Shown here piece by piece: positions 20,506 to 28,934 of a stretch of DNA of 64,000 bases. Under the pieces are notes generated by a model. It had not been told where the DNA came from and did no database searches. It was given only the letters and a program-made list of their open reading frames with translations. Each line of letters opens with the position of its first letter. Within the stretch, counting starts at the first letter, position 1. The position numbers and the translations under genes are program-made. This DNA is from Treponema sp. (lineage in GTDB: Bacteria; Spirochaetota; Spirochaetia; Treponematales; Treponemataceae), in NCBI GenBank assembly GCA_022010055.1, contig CP091737.1, forward strand, positions 1,550,001 to 1,614,000, in the 5' to 3' direction.

Positions 20506-23472
20506 TTGACTTTTATTTTTGCTCTTTTCTTTGTTTTTCAGCCCAAGCCGGCTTTTAGTCAAAATTTTACCGATGAATACGACTCTTATGTTCAGACTGT
20601 TTTTTCAAATTCCGAAGGACTTTTGTCTGGCGAAGCAAACGACATAGAACAGACAAATGACGGAAAACTTTGGATTGGAACTTACGCCGGTCTGTTTAAA
20701 TATGACGGTTCAAAATTCAAGCTTATGAGTGATATTCATTCTGTAAAAAGCGTAAATTGTCTTTTTGTAGACGAAGAAGGAAGGCTTTGGACTGGAACAA
20801 ATGACGGCGGAATTACAATTTTTATAAATGAACACGTGATGAATGTGATTGACGAAGAAAGTGGTCTTCTTTCAAATTCTGTAAAGGACATTGTCTGCGA
20901 TACCGAAGGAAATTATTACATCGGAACAACGGAAGGAATTTCTCTCGTGTCTTTGAGCGGCGGAGTAAAAATTACAAAAAAATATGAACAGATTAAAAAC
21001 GTGTCAAAAATGTCCGCCGACAAATTTGGAAATGTCGTTGCTGTTACCGACCGCGGAGAGCTTTTTTGCTTTAAAAACGGAGAAATTTGCTGTTCATTTT
21101 TAAAAGGCGAGGAAAAGATTTCTTTTCAGAGTGTAGATTTTTCGGAAGACGGAAGGCTTTTTCTTGCAAGCCCGGACGATTCGATTTTTATTTACAGCCT
21201 GACACCTTCTGGCCCAAAATTAGTCCGCAAATTTAAAATTCCAGGAATCGAAGGCATAAATTCATTCTATTTTGCAGAAAATAATGGCGTTTTTGTTTGT
21301 TCTGACACGGGAATAGCTTTTTTTGATGAAAGTTTTAGAGCCAAAAAACTTTACACGAACAATTTTTCGAATTCAATCGACGCAATGCTTATCGATTATC
21401 AGGGAAATCTCTGGTTCACTTCTTCAAGGCTTGGACTTCTCGAAATGTGCAAATCCACTTTTATCGAACTTTTTTCAGAAATTGAAGAAACGGCTGTTGT
21501 AAATTCTACAGAAAAATGGCAGGGACTGCTTTTTTGCGGCACCGACGAGGGACTTATAATTCTTGACGAAAAAAACGAAAAAAAACTCGAAAATAAAATA
21601 AGTTCATTGCTTAATAAAATAAGAATTCGCTGTTTGAAGGTGGATTCTATGGATAATCTGTGGATTGCAACGACTGGAAGCGGCATTTATAAGGTGAGGG
21701 TGGATTCTTCTGGCGAATACGAGATAAAGAATTTTTCACAAAAAAACGGACTTCCTGGAAACCGTTTTAGAAATATCTGTGAACTTAAGGACGGAAGAAT
21801 TGCTGTTGCCGGAGATTATGGAGTTGCCTTTTTGAGAGGAGATTCTGTTGAAAAAGTTTTTACTGCGCAGGACGGTTTTGCCAACGAAAAATCTCTCTGC
21901 CTTCTTGAATACAAAAATGGCTGCTATGTAGGCTCGGACGGCGGTGGAATTTCAAAAATCGAAAATGACAAGATTGTTAAAAATATTGGAAAAAAAGACG
22001 GACTTTCTTCAAACGTAATTTTGCGAATGGTTTACGATTCTTTTTCTGACGGTGTATTTATTGTTACAAGCAACGGAATTTGCTATACGTCCGCAAAAGG
22101 AGAAGTCAAAAAACTCGATAATTTTCCGTATTCAAACAATTACGACATGATTTGCGATCCTGACGGAACATGCTGGATTTTGGGAAGCGCTGGAATTTTT
22201 GTGGCACAGTCAAAAGATTTGATTGAAAATTTAAAAACCGAGTATCCGCTTATAAATGCAAAGCATGGTTTTCGTTCGCTGCTGATTGCAAATTCATGGC
22301 CTTGTCTCGAAAACGACAATCTTTATCTTTGTTGCGACAGCGGAGCCGTAAAGGTTAATATGTCAAAATACGACATGGCTTCAAAATCTTACCGCATGAT
22401 TTTGGATTTTGCGGAAGTTGACGGAATAAAGCATAGAATTAACCGTTCTGACGTTTTTAAGCTTTCGCCTCAAACTCAAAAACTTGTGCTTGAGCCGGAA
22501 ATATTGAATTATTCACTGAACGATCCTTACGTAAGATATTTTCTTGATGGAAATGATTTAAAACCTACAGAGTGTTTGCTCAGCGAACTTGGAAAAATTT
22601 CTTATTCAAACTTAAAGCCAAAGACTTACGTGTTTAAAATTTCGATTCTAGATGGATTGAACGGAAGCGTAATCGAAAGTGCAAATTACACGATTGAAAA
22701 AGAAACAGAAATGTATCAGAAAAACTGGTTTAAGCTCTATGTAATTTTGACAGGCTGTCTTGTTCTTGTCTGGCTTACCTGGTTTGTTACTAGAGTTCGT
22801 TCTCAGAAGACTTTGCTTAAACAAAAATACGAACTCGAATATGCAAAGAAGCAGATTAAAATGGTGAACGAAACCATTCTTTCTATTGCTCAAACTGTAG
22901 ATGCCAGGGATCCAAACACGAATCAACATTCTCGCAGAGTGTCGGAGTATTCGGTTTATATTGCAAAAAAACTTGGATACTCAAAGGAAAAATGCGAGAC
23001 TCTGCGGCAGATGGCGCTTTTGCACGACATTGGAAAAATCGCAATTCCAGATGCTATTTTAAAGAAGCCGGAAAAACTTACGGACGAAGAATACAAAATC
23101 ATGAAATCTCATGTTATTCGTGGTGCGGAAATCTTAAAATATCTTACGACTGTTGACAATGTAAGCGTTGGCGCCCTTTATCATCACGAAAAATACGACG
23201 GAAGCGGCTATTGCCACGGCTTAAAAGGTGAAGAAATTCCTCTTGACGCAAGAATTATCGGCATTGCAGACGCATTTGACGCAATGACGGCAAATCGTAT
23301 TTATCGCAAACAGCTGGATCTTGATTTTGTAGTAAAAGAGCTTAAGCGGAACAGCGGAACTCAGTTTGATCCGAAACTTGTGGACATCTTGCTTTCTCTG
23401 ATTGCTGACGGAACAATAGATGTGGAAAAACTTTACGAAAAAACAAAAAACAATCCGGCAGAAAACATTTAA
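20506..23472 (+). CDS. Beta-propeller sensor with HD-GYP output domain
   Basis: 988 aa as read. Periplasmic two-component-type propeller repeats (LWIGTYAGLFKYDGSKF, LWTGTNDGGITIF, LWFTSSRLGLLEM) fill about residues 30-600, followed by a Y_Y_Y-like domain, a span near 741-761 (VILTGCLVLVWLTWFV), a coiled linker and HD-GYP (about 790-970). HDIGKIAIPD and HHEKYDGSGY are present; GYP itself is GYC. HD-GYP domains hydrolyse cyclic di-GMP, so this would couple an extracytoplasmic signal to c-di-GMP. Only a TTG at 20506 can start it, behind no ribosome site; fusion with the upstream membrane domain is more likely. Confidence 0.85.
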   Translation: MTFIFALFFVFQPKPAFSQNFTDEYDSYVQTVFSNSEGLLSGEANDIEQTNDGKLWIGTYAGLFKYDGSKFKLMSDIHSVKSVNCLFVDEEGRLWTGTNDGGITIFINEHVMNVIDEESGLLSNSVKDIVCDTEGNYYIGTTEGISLVSLSGGVKITKKYEQIKNVSKMSADKFGNVVAVTDRGELFCFKNGEICCSFLKGEEKISFQSVDFSEDGRLFLASPDDSIFIYSLTPSGPKLVRKFKIPGIEGINSFYFAENNGVFVCSDTGIAFFDESFRAKKLYTNNFSNSIDAMLIDYQGNLWFTSSRLGLLEMCKSTFIELFSEIEETAVVNSTEKWQGLLFCGTDEGLIILDEKNEKKLENKISSLLNKIRIRCLKVDSMDNLWIATTGSGIYKVRVDSSGEYEIKNFSQKNGLPGNRFRNICELKDGRIAVAGDYGVAFLRGDSVEKVFTAQDGFANEKSLCLLEYKNGCYVGSDGGGISKIENDKIVKNIGKKDGLSSNVILRMVYDSFSDGVFIVTSNGICYTSAKGEVKKLDNFPYSNNYDMICDPDGTCWILGSAGIFVAQSKDLIENLKTEYPLINAKHGFRSLLIANSWPCLENDNLYLCCDSGAVKVNMSKYDMASKSYRMILDFAEVDGIKHRINRSDVFKLSPQTQKLVLEPEILNYSLNDPYVRYFLDGNDLKPTECLLSELGKISYSNLKPKTYVFKISILDGLNGSVIESANYTIEKETEMYQKNWFKLYVILTGCLVLVWLTWFVTRVRSQKTLLKQKYELEYAKKQIKMVNETILSIAQTVDARDPNTNQHSRRVSEYSVYIAKKLGYSKEKCETLRQMALLHDIGKIAIPDAILKKPEKLTDEEYKIMKSHVIRGAEILKYLTTVDNVSVGALYHHEKYDGSGYCHGLKGEEIPLDARIIGIADAFDAMTANRIYRKQLDLDFVVKELKRNSGTQFDPKLVDILLSLIADGTIDVEKLYEKTKNNPAENI

Positions 23473-23483
23473 TGAGGAAAACT

Positions 23484-24687
23484 ATGAATGTAAAAATGAA
23501 AAAAAAATATATTTTGTGCGCAATTACTTCTGTTGCAATGTGCCTGCTTTCTTTTTGGAATTCATATTTTGACACGTTCCGAAGATAGAAGCCTGAAAGT
23601 TGGTTTTATTTTTGTAGGCGATGAAATAACTCCTTATACAGAAAATTTTATAAAGGCACAAAATCACGTTGTTTCGGTTTTTGGCGACAAAATTGAGTGT
23701 GTTACTAAGTACAATGTTACGGAAGACCAGATTGAACTTCCTCTTGAAGAGCTCGTAAACGAAAAGTGTGATTATATAATTGCCGCGAGTTACGGTTACG
23801 GTCCGGTTGTAAAAGATATGGCGGCACTTCATCCAGAAATTGAATTTTGCGTGCCGACTGGCGACAATGCAAATGATGAGCCAGTTCTTTCAAATTATCA
23901 TAACTGTTACGGAACGATTTATCAGGGGCGCTATATTTGCGGCGTGATTGCCGGAGAAAAACTGAAGAAAATGATTGAATCGAAAGTTATAAGCGCAGAA
24001 GAGGCAAAAATCGGTTACGTTGCGGCTTTTCCATTTGCAGAGGTTATTTCCGGTTATACGGCTTTTTACCTTGGAGTTCAGTCAGTTGTTCCAGAAGCGA
24101 CAATGCTCGTAAAATATACGGACACCTGGTCAAATTATTCTCTGGAAAAGCAGGTTGCCGTAGAATTGATTGATGAAGGCTGTGTTGTAATTTCTCAACA
24201 TTCTGACACAAAAGGCCCTGCCGTTGCCTGTGAAAATTCAAAGAGAGCACTTCCTGTCTATCATGTCGGATACAGCCAGAGTATGACCGATATAGCTCCG
24301 ACACGTTCGTTGGTCAGCAGTTCTGTTGATTATTCTTACTATTTTGAGCAGTCAATAAATGCTCTTTTGCATGGTAAAAAAATCGAAGATTGTATTGACG
24401 GCAAGGTTTATGGTCAGGACGCAATGGCAGGAATCGAAAAGGGATGGGTCCGCATTCTGGACATAAACTATGCAATTTTGCCGGAAAATATTGATTCGAC
24501 CGTAAAATCTGTTAGCAGCAAAATTGAAAAAAATGATATTGCAATTTTTTCTGGAAATTTTACAGGAACTGATCCGTTTGACAGTTCCAATAAAATTGAC
24601 TTAAGGACACCTTTTGTCGAAAATGAAAAATCTTCATCACCGGCTTTTTGTTATGTCCTCGATGATGTAATCAAGATTTTGCCTTAA
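23484..24687 (+). CDS. BMP-family (PnrA-like) substrate-binding protein (one frame break)
   Basis: About 400 aa. The N-terminal export signal MNVKMKKKYILCAITSVAMC is in another frame. Removing one T from the T5 run near 23550 joins it to FGIHILTRSEDRSLKVGFIF. Typical BMP features: DYIIAASYGYGPVVKDMA, NCYGTIYQGRYICGVIAG, IGYVAAFPFAEVISGYTAF and VISQHSDTKGPAVAC. Family members bind purine nucleosides for ABC import. No permease or ATPase is adjacent; instead it starts 11 bases after the HD-GYP gene. It may present a ligand to that sensor. Confidence 0.82.
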
Positions 24688-24802
24688 TTTAGCAATCCCA
24701 CCACTGAGCGGCTGTTTAATCTGCCAGTTGAAGCTACCAGCGGCGAAATTCTAATCAAAACTGAATAGTTCTTCTATTAAATTTTCGCCCGGTCTAAAAT
24801 TT

Positions 24803-24845
24803 CCGCCTGCCCACGATTTTTTAGGCGGGCGTTTGTTTTTTTTTC
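24803..24845 (+). terminator. Intrinsic terminator of the HD-GYP/BMP operon
   Basis: CGCCTGCC - CACGATTTTTTA - GGCGGGCG followed by a long T-rich run on the plus strand. Confidence 0.75.
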
Positions 24846-24926
24846 TTCTTCATCCTGCTTTTTTTTCAGCAATTCGGTATAATATTTTTCTAACTTGAAC
24901 AAAAAGTTTTTTAGGAGAATTTTAAA

Positions 24927-26174
24927 ATGGAACAGGCTTCCAACAGCGAAATCGTACTTCAAATTATTGTTTCCGTAGGAATAATTGTAATTGCGGCAAA
25001 ATATCTTGGGACTCTGGCAAAAAAAGTCGGATTTCCGCAGGTTGCCGGAATGATTATAGCCGGACTTCTTTTAAGGCTCTTGCCATGGTTCAACAACTTC
25101 GGGTCAAACCCTTCCGGCACTTTATACGGAGAAACAGACAGATTCATTTCATTTGTTTCAGAAATCGGCGTTATCTTGATAATGTTCAGCGCAGGTCTTG
25201 GAACAAATTTAAAGTCGCTTGCAAAGTCAGGCATAAAATCCACGATAATCGCGCTGTGCGGCGTGCTGGTGCCGCTTGCGATGGGAACAATAATGGCGCT
25301 CTGCTTCTGGGGTTTTGACGGCTTTGGAACTACGGAATTCTATAAGGCGATGTTCATAGGCACAATACTCACCGCGACTTCGGTAAGCATTTCGGTCGCG
25401 ACATTGAAGGAGCTCGGACATCTTAAAACTGACATGGGGCAGACGATTGTAAGCGCCGCAATAATTGACGATGTGTTCGGAATAATCGCCCTTACAATTG
25501 TACTGGGAATAAGCACAGGCACAGGCGGAATTCTTATAACCCTTGGAAAAACAGTCCTTTTCTTTATAGCCGCAGTTATTTTCGGCTTTATTGTTTTTAA
25601 AGTTTTCAAATGGTACGACAGAAAACATCCCCATTCACGGAGAATTCCAATCTACGGCTTGGGAATCGCGCTTATCTTCGCATATTCTGCGGAAAAATTC
25701 TTTGGAATCGCAGACATTACAGGCGCATACATAGCCGGAGTTATATTCTGCTCCTTAATGGACGCTCCGTACATGGAACAGAAAATAGACATAAATTCCT
25801 ATATGATTTTCAGTCCTATCTTTTTTGCAGGAATCGGGCTGAAAACAGACCTTTCGGGAATGAACATTTCGCTTTTGTGGTTCAGCATAGCGTTTGTTAT
25901 TGTAGGATGCCTTTCAAAACTGATCGGATGCGGCTGCACTTCAAGACTTCTGGGTTTTTCGTGGAAAGATTCAGTCAAAATAGGTCTTGGAATGATGGTC
26001 CGCGGCGAAGTAGCCCTTATTGTCGCGCAGAAAGGACTTTCTGTAGGAATTATTGATTCAAAATATTTTGCGCCGGTGATTCTTCTTATAATTGTCTCTT
26101 CAATGATTGTTCCGATTTTACTGAAAAAGGCGTTCCACGGCGAAACTCCAGTTTTACAAACCGAAACAAACTGA
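24927..26174 (+). CDS. Kef-type cation:proton antiporter (CPA2)
   Basis: 415 aa, about 12 spans. Key motifs: VIAAKYLGTLAKKVGFPQV, GLLLRLLP, ILIMFSAGLGTNLKSL, TATSVSISVATLKELG and AAIIDDVFGIIAL, whose paired Asp residues are the ion-binding site, and MVRGEVALIVAQKGL. No C-terminal TrkA-N domain, so it is a short NapA-like Na+/H+ exchanger rather than a full KefB/C. AGGAG lies 10 bases before the ATG, and a TATAAT box at 24878-24883. Confidence 0.92.
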   Translation: MEQASNSEIVLQIIVSVGIIVIAAKYLGTLAKKVGFPQVAGMIIAGLLLRLLPWFNNFGSNPSGTLYGETDRFISFVSEIGVILIMFSAGLGTNLKSLAKSGIKSTIIALCGVLVPLAMGTIMALCFWGFDGFGTTEFYKAMFIGTILTATSVSISVATLKELGHLKTDMGQTIVSAAIIDDVFGIIALTIVLGISTGTGGILITLGKTVLFFIAAVIFGFIVFKVFKWYDRKHPHSRRIPIYGLGIALIFAYSAEKFFGIADITGAYIAGVIFCSLMDAPYMEQKIDINSYMIFSPIFFAGIGLKTDLSGMNISLLWFSIAFVIVGCLSKLIGCGCTSRLLGFSWKDSVKIGLGMMVRGEVALIVAQKGLSVGIIDSKYFAPVILLIIVSSMIVPILLKKAFHGETPVLQTETN

Positions 26175-26427
26175 CCGGGTTTTTAAGGGCAGCGCCCTTA
26201 GGAGAAGGGGTAGGCGAAAAACGCGCGCGGATTGAGCCTGGGGGAATGCTTTCCCCCGAAAAATAGAAAACTCATGTTACCAAAAGACTTTAGGCTTTTG
26301 GTAAGTAGTGAGGAACGCCAGTTCCGAACGTAGGGAAGACTTTCCCCATAAATATAGAAAATTTGTGTTACCAAAAGATTTCAGGCTTTTGGTAAGTAGT
26401 GAGGAACGCCAGTTCCGAACGTTTTTA
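26175..26427. repeat. Cluster of palindromic intergenic repeats, including two tandem hairpin units
   Basis: After the antiporter stop come AAGGGC/GCCCTT, then AGAAGGGGTAGGCG and GGGGGAA/TTTCCCCC. Two direct copies follow (26277-26331 and 26370-26431) of hairpin ACCAAAAG..CTTTTGGT, GTAGTGAG, then hairpin GGAAC/GTTCC and GAACGT. Related blocks are at 2.1-2.35 and 16.7-16.9 kb. No gene is visible here. The 334-bp gap between genes is filled by these repeats and the pgi promoter. Confidence 0.7.
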
Positions 26428-26456
26428 TTGTAGAAAAACGGAAAATTTATTATAGT
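26428..26456 (+). promoter_or_regulatory. Sigma70-type promoter of pgi
   Basis: TTGTAG (26428-26433), 17-bp spacer, TATAGT (26451-26456), 53 bp before the pgi ATG. Confidence 0.55.
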
Positions 26457-26508
26457 TTTATAATCCGATTTGTAAGGATTGAACTTTTTATACATACGAG
26501 GCTTTAAA

Positions 26509-28090
26509 ATGGCTACATGGGCAAATGCTGACACACTTTCTTCCTGGAAAAAGTTGTTTTCCCTAAAGGGAATGGTTTCTGTTGCAGACGAACTTTCTTC
26601 TGCAGATGCTGTAAAACGCATTCAGGAATATTCAATACCAATGGCAGAAGGCTTGACTTACAATTATGCCGCCAAGCAGGTTAATGAGCAGATTCTAAAA
26701 ACTTTGCAGGATTTGTCGGACGAAGCCCAGCTTCTTGAAAAATTCGAAGCGCTTTACAACGGCGAAATTGTCAACACCGGTGAAAAAAGAATGGTTCTTC
26801 ACCAGCTTACACGCGGACAGCTTGGAAAAGATGTAATTGCAGACGGTCAGAACAAGCGGGACTTTTACAAAAACGAACAGAAAAAAATCGCGGATTTTGC
26901 GGACAAAGTTCATTCCGGAAAAATCTTAAATGAAAAAGGCGAAAAATATACTCAGGTATGCCAGATTGGAATCGGCGGCTCTGACTTAGGACCGCGCGCA
27001 ATGTACCTTGCGCTTGAAAACTGGGCGAAGGCGAACGGCACATTTAAAATGGAAGCTCATTTTATTTCAAACGTAGACCCTGATGACGGCGCCGCTGTTG
27101 TGGCGTCGCTTGACCTGGCCCATACAATTTTCATCCTTGTCTCAAAATCAGGAACAACGCTTGAAACCCTTACAAACGAAAGTTTTGTAAAGGACTTCCT
27201 TAAAAAAGAAGGCCTTGATGTTTCAAAGCACATGATTGCCGTTACTTCCGAAACTTCGCCGCTGGCGCACAACCCGGATTATATGCAGGCTTTCTATATG
27301 GATGACTACATCGGCGGACGTTACTCTTCTACTTCTGGAGTCGGCGGAGCAGTTCTTTCGCTTGCGTTCGGTCCGGAGGTTTTTGCGGAATTCCTTAACG
27401 GAGCCGCCGCAGAGGACAAAACCGCGACAGAAAAAGACATCCGCAAGAACCCTGCCCTGATGGATGCGCTTATTGGAATTTACGAGAGAAACGTACAGGA
27501 ATATCCGGCGACTGCGATTCTTCCTTATTCACAGGCACTTTCAAGATTTCCTGCCCACCTTCAGCAGCTTGATATGGAATCAAACGGAAAGTCTGTAAAC
27601 CGCGACGGCGGAAATTGATTATGTTACAGGTCCGGTTATATTCGGCGAGCCTGGCACAAACGGCCAGCATTCTTTCTACCAGCTTTTACACCAGGGAACA
27701 GACATTACTCCGCTTCAGTTCATAGCTTTCAGCGAAAATCAGACTGGAAAGGATGTTGTAATTGAAGGATCCACAAGCCAGACAAAGCTCTGCGCAAATG
27801 TTGTGGCGCAGATTGTCGCTTTTGCATGCGGAAAAAAAGACCCAGACCCGAACAAGTCTTTTGCAGGAAACCGTCCTTCAAGCCTGATTTACGGAAAGCA
27901 GCTTACACCGAAGACTCTTGGCGCGCTTCTTGCCCATTTTGAAAACAAAGTCATGTTCCAGGGTTTTGTATGGAACATCAACAGTTTTGACCAGGAAGGC
28001 GTTCAGCTTGGCAAAAAGCTTGCAAAAGCCGTTCTTTCAAACAACATGGAAGCCGCTCTGGAAAAATACGCAGGTCTTCTCATAAAATAA
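26509..28090 (+). CDS. pgi: Glucose-6-phosphate isomerase (one frame break)
   Basis: Interconverts glucose-6-phosphate and fructose-6-phosphate. About 526 aa. Visible: QIGIGGSDLGPRAMYLAL, FILVSKSGTTLETLTNESF (phosphate loop), GGRYSSTSGVGG and QLDMESNGKSVNRDG. After a break near 27613 come GEPGTNGQHSFYQLLHQGT (catalytic Glu and His) and WNINSFDQEGVQLGK with the catalytic Lys. The break is in a GGAAATTG stretch. Start 26509 (MATWANADTL) is chosen over an upstream codon. Confidence 0.94.
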
Positions 28091-28163
28091 TTTTAAGGCG
28101 GATTTTGACTTCAGCAGGGCAGACTTATAAGAATATCGCCATGCTGGATTAAAACTGTTTTAG

Positions 28164-28207
28164 AACTGCCCGGATTTTTATAAAAAAATCAGGGCAGTTT
28201 TTTTTTG
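28164..28207 (+). terminator. Strong intrinsic terminator of pgi
   Basis: AACTGCCCGGATTTTT pairs with AAAAATCAGGGCAGTT, then eight T. The T tract merges into the left end of repeat copy 1. Confidence 0.88.
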
Positions 28208-28375
28208 CAAATTATGAAAGAATGCTCCCGGCATATTTCCAATTTGCCCAGACGGATTTGGCTCGAATTCGGGCGCTCCGCACTTTAATTAATTCAAGCG
28301 CCAAAAAAATCTTCACAAATTGTAAATCTGCCAGCGCTTTTTATTCTTTTTTTACAAAAAAACTCGACATTCTGG
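28200..28375 (+). repeat. 190-bp palindromic element, copy 1
   Basis: Shares the arms GCAAATTATGAAAGAATGCT..GGCA..ATTTCCAATTTG and CAAATTGTAAATCTGCC..TTATTC..ACAAAAAAACTCGACATTC with five further copies. The left tip is replaced by the pgi terminator. It lies in the 399-bp gap between pgi and the DUF3015 gene, with no gene in it. Confidence 0.85.
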
Positions 28376-28489
28376 ATATTTATTAAATTTACATCTTTTT
28401 TTAACAGTATTTTTTCAATTTTTTTAGAATAATTTTAGTTTTTTTTAGTAGACTTCTAGCAATCGTATACAAATTTTTTGGAGGCACTT

Positions 28490-28933
28490 ATGCTTAGAAA
28501 AAAGATTGCTGCTTTAGTTGCAGCTGGAATGCTTGCAGCATCTACATCTGCATTCGCAGGAAACGTAGGACCAGGTCTCGGATATCTTCTTGTAAATGAT
28601 AAAGAGGGGATGGGTTGGGATTTGCTCGGAGCTTTCCTTAATGGAATCGGGTACAACCAGTTCTTTGCTATTTCTTCTGGAACATGGGGATATGACAAGG
28701 CTGCTGTTGCAATGACAGAAACAAACCAGTTCATCTCAGACAACATGGACGCTCTTGCAAACGACATTGCAAAGGGAGAAGGCGAATACATCGACACTCT
28801 TTCTTCAATGCTCAACGTTTCTGACTCAGTTGCATTCAAGGCAAATCTTCAGAACAACTTTGATGAAATCTTCTCTTCTTCAGAAGTTTCAGCACAGGAT
28901 GTTGCAAGTAAAATTTATTCTCTCGTAGGATAA
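28490..28933 (+). CDS. DUF3015 family secreted protein
   Basis: 147 aa. Signal peptide MLRKKIAALVAAGMLAASTS with a cut after AFA. Mature part starts GNVGPGLGYLLVND and contains FFAISSGTWGYDK, as in the DUF3015 family. Function unknown; exported. Start 28490 is set by GGAGG six bases upstream. The DUF4105 gene begins one base after its stop; this neighbour pair recurs in other bacteria as far as I recall. Confidence 0.8.
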   Translation: MLRKKIAALVAAGMLAASTSAFAGNVGPGLGYLLVNDKEGMGWDLLGAFLNGIGYNQFFAISSGTWGYDKAAVAMTETNQFISDNMDALANDIAKGEGEYIDTLSSMLNVSDSVAFKANLQNNFDEIFSSSEVSAQDVASKIYSLVG

Positions 28934-28934
28934 T

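Noticed and set aside
24777..24962. Minus-strand 61-codon frame before the antiporter gene
   Set aside because: Covers a terminator and promoter region, lysine-rich low-complexity translation, no ribosome site.
26277..26431. Two direct repeats considered as the start of a CRISPR array
   Set aside because: Only two units, each with internal hairpins and a related sequence elsewhere in intergenic DNA; no cas genes.
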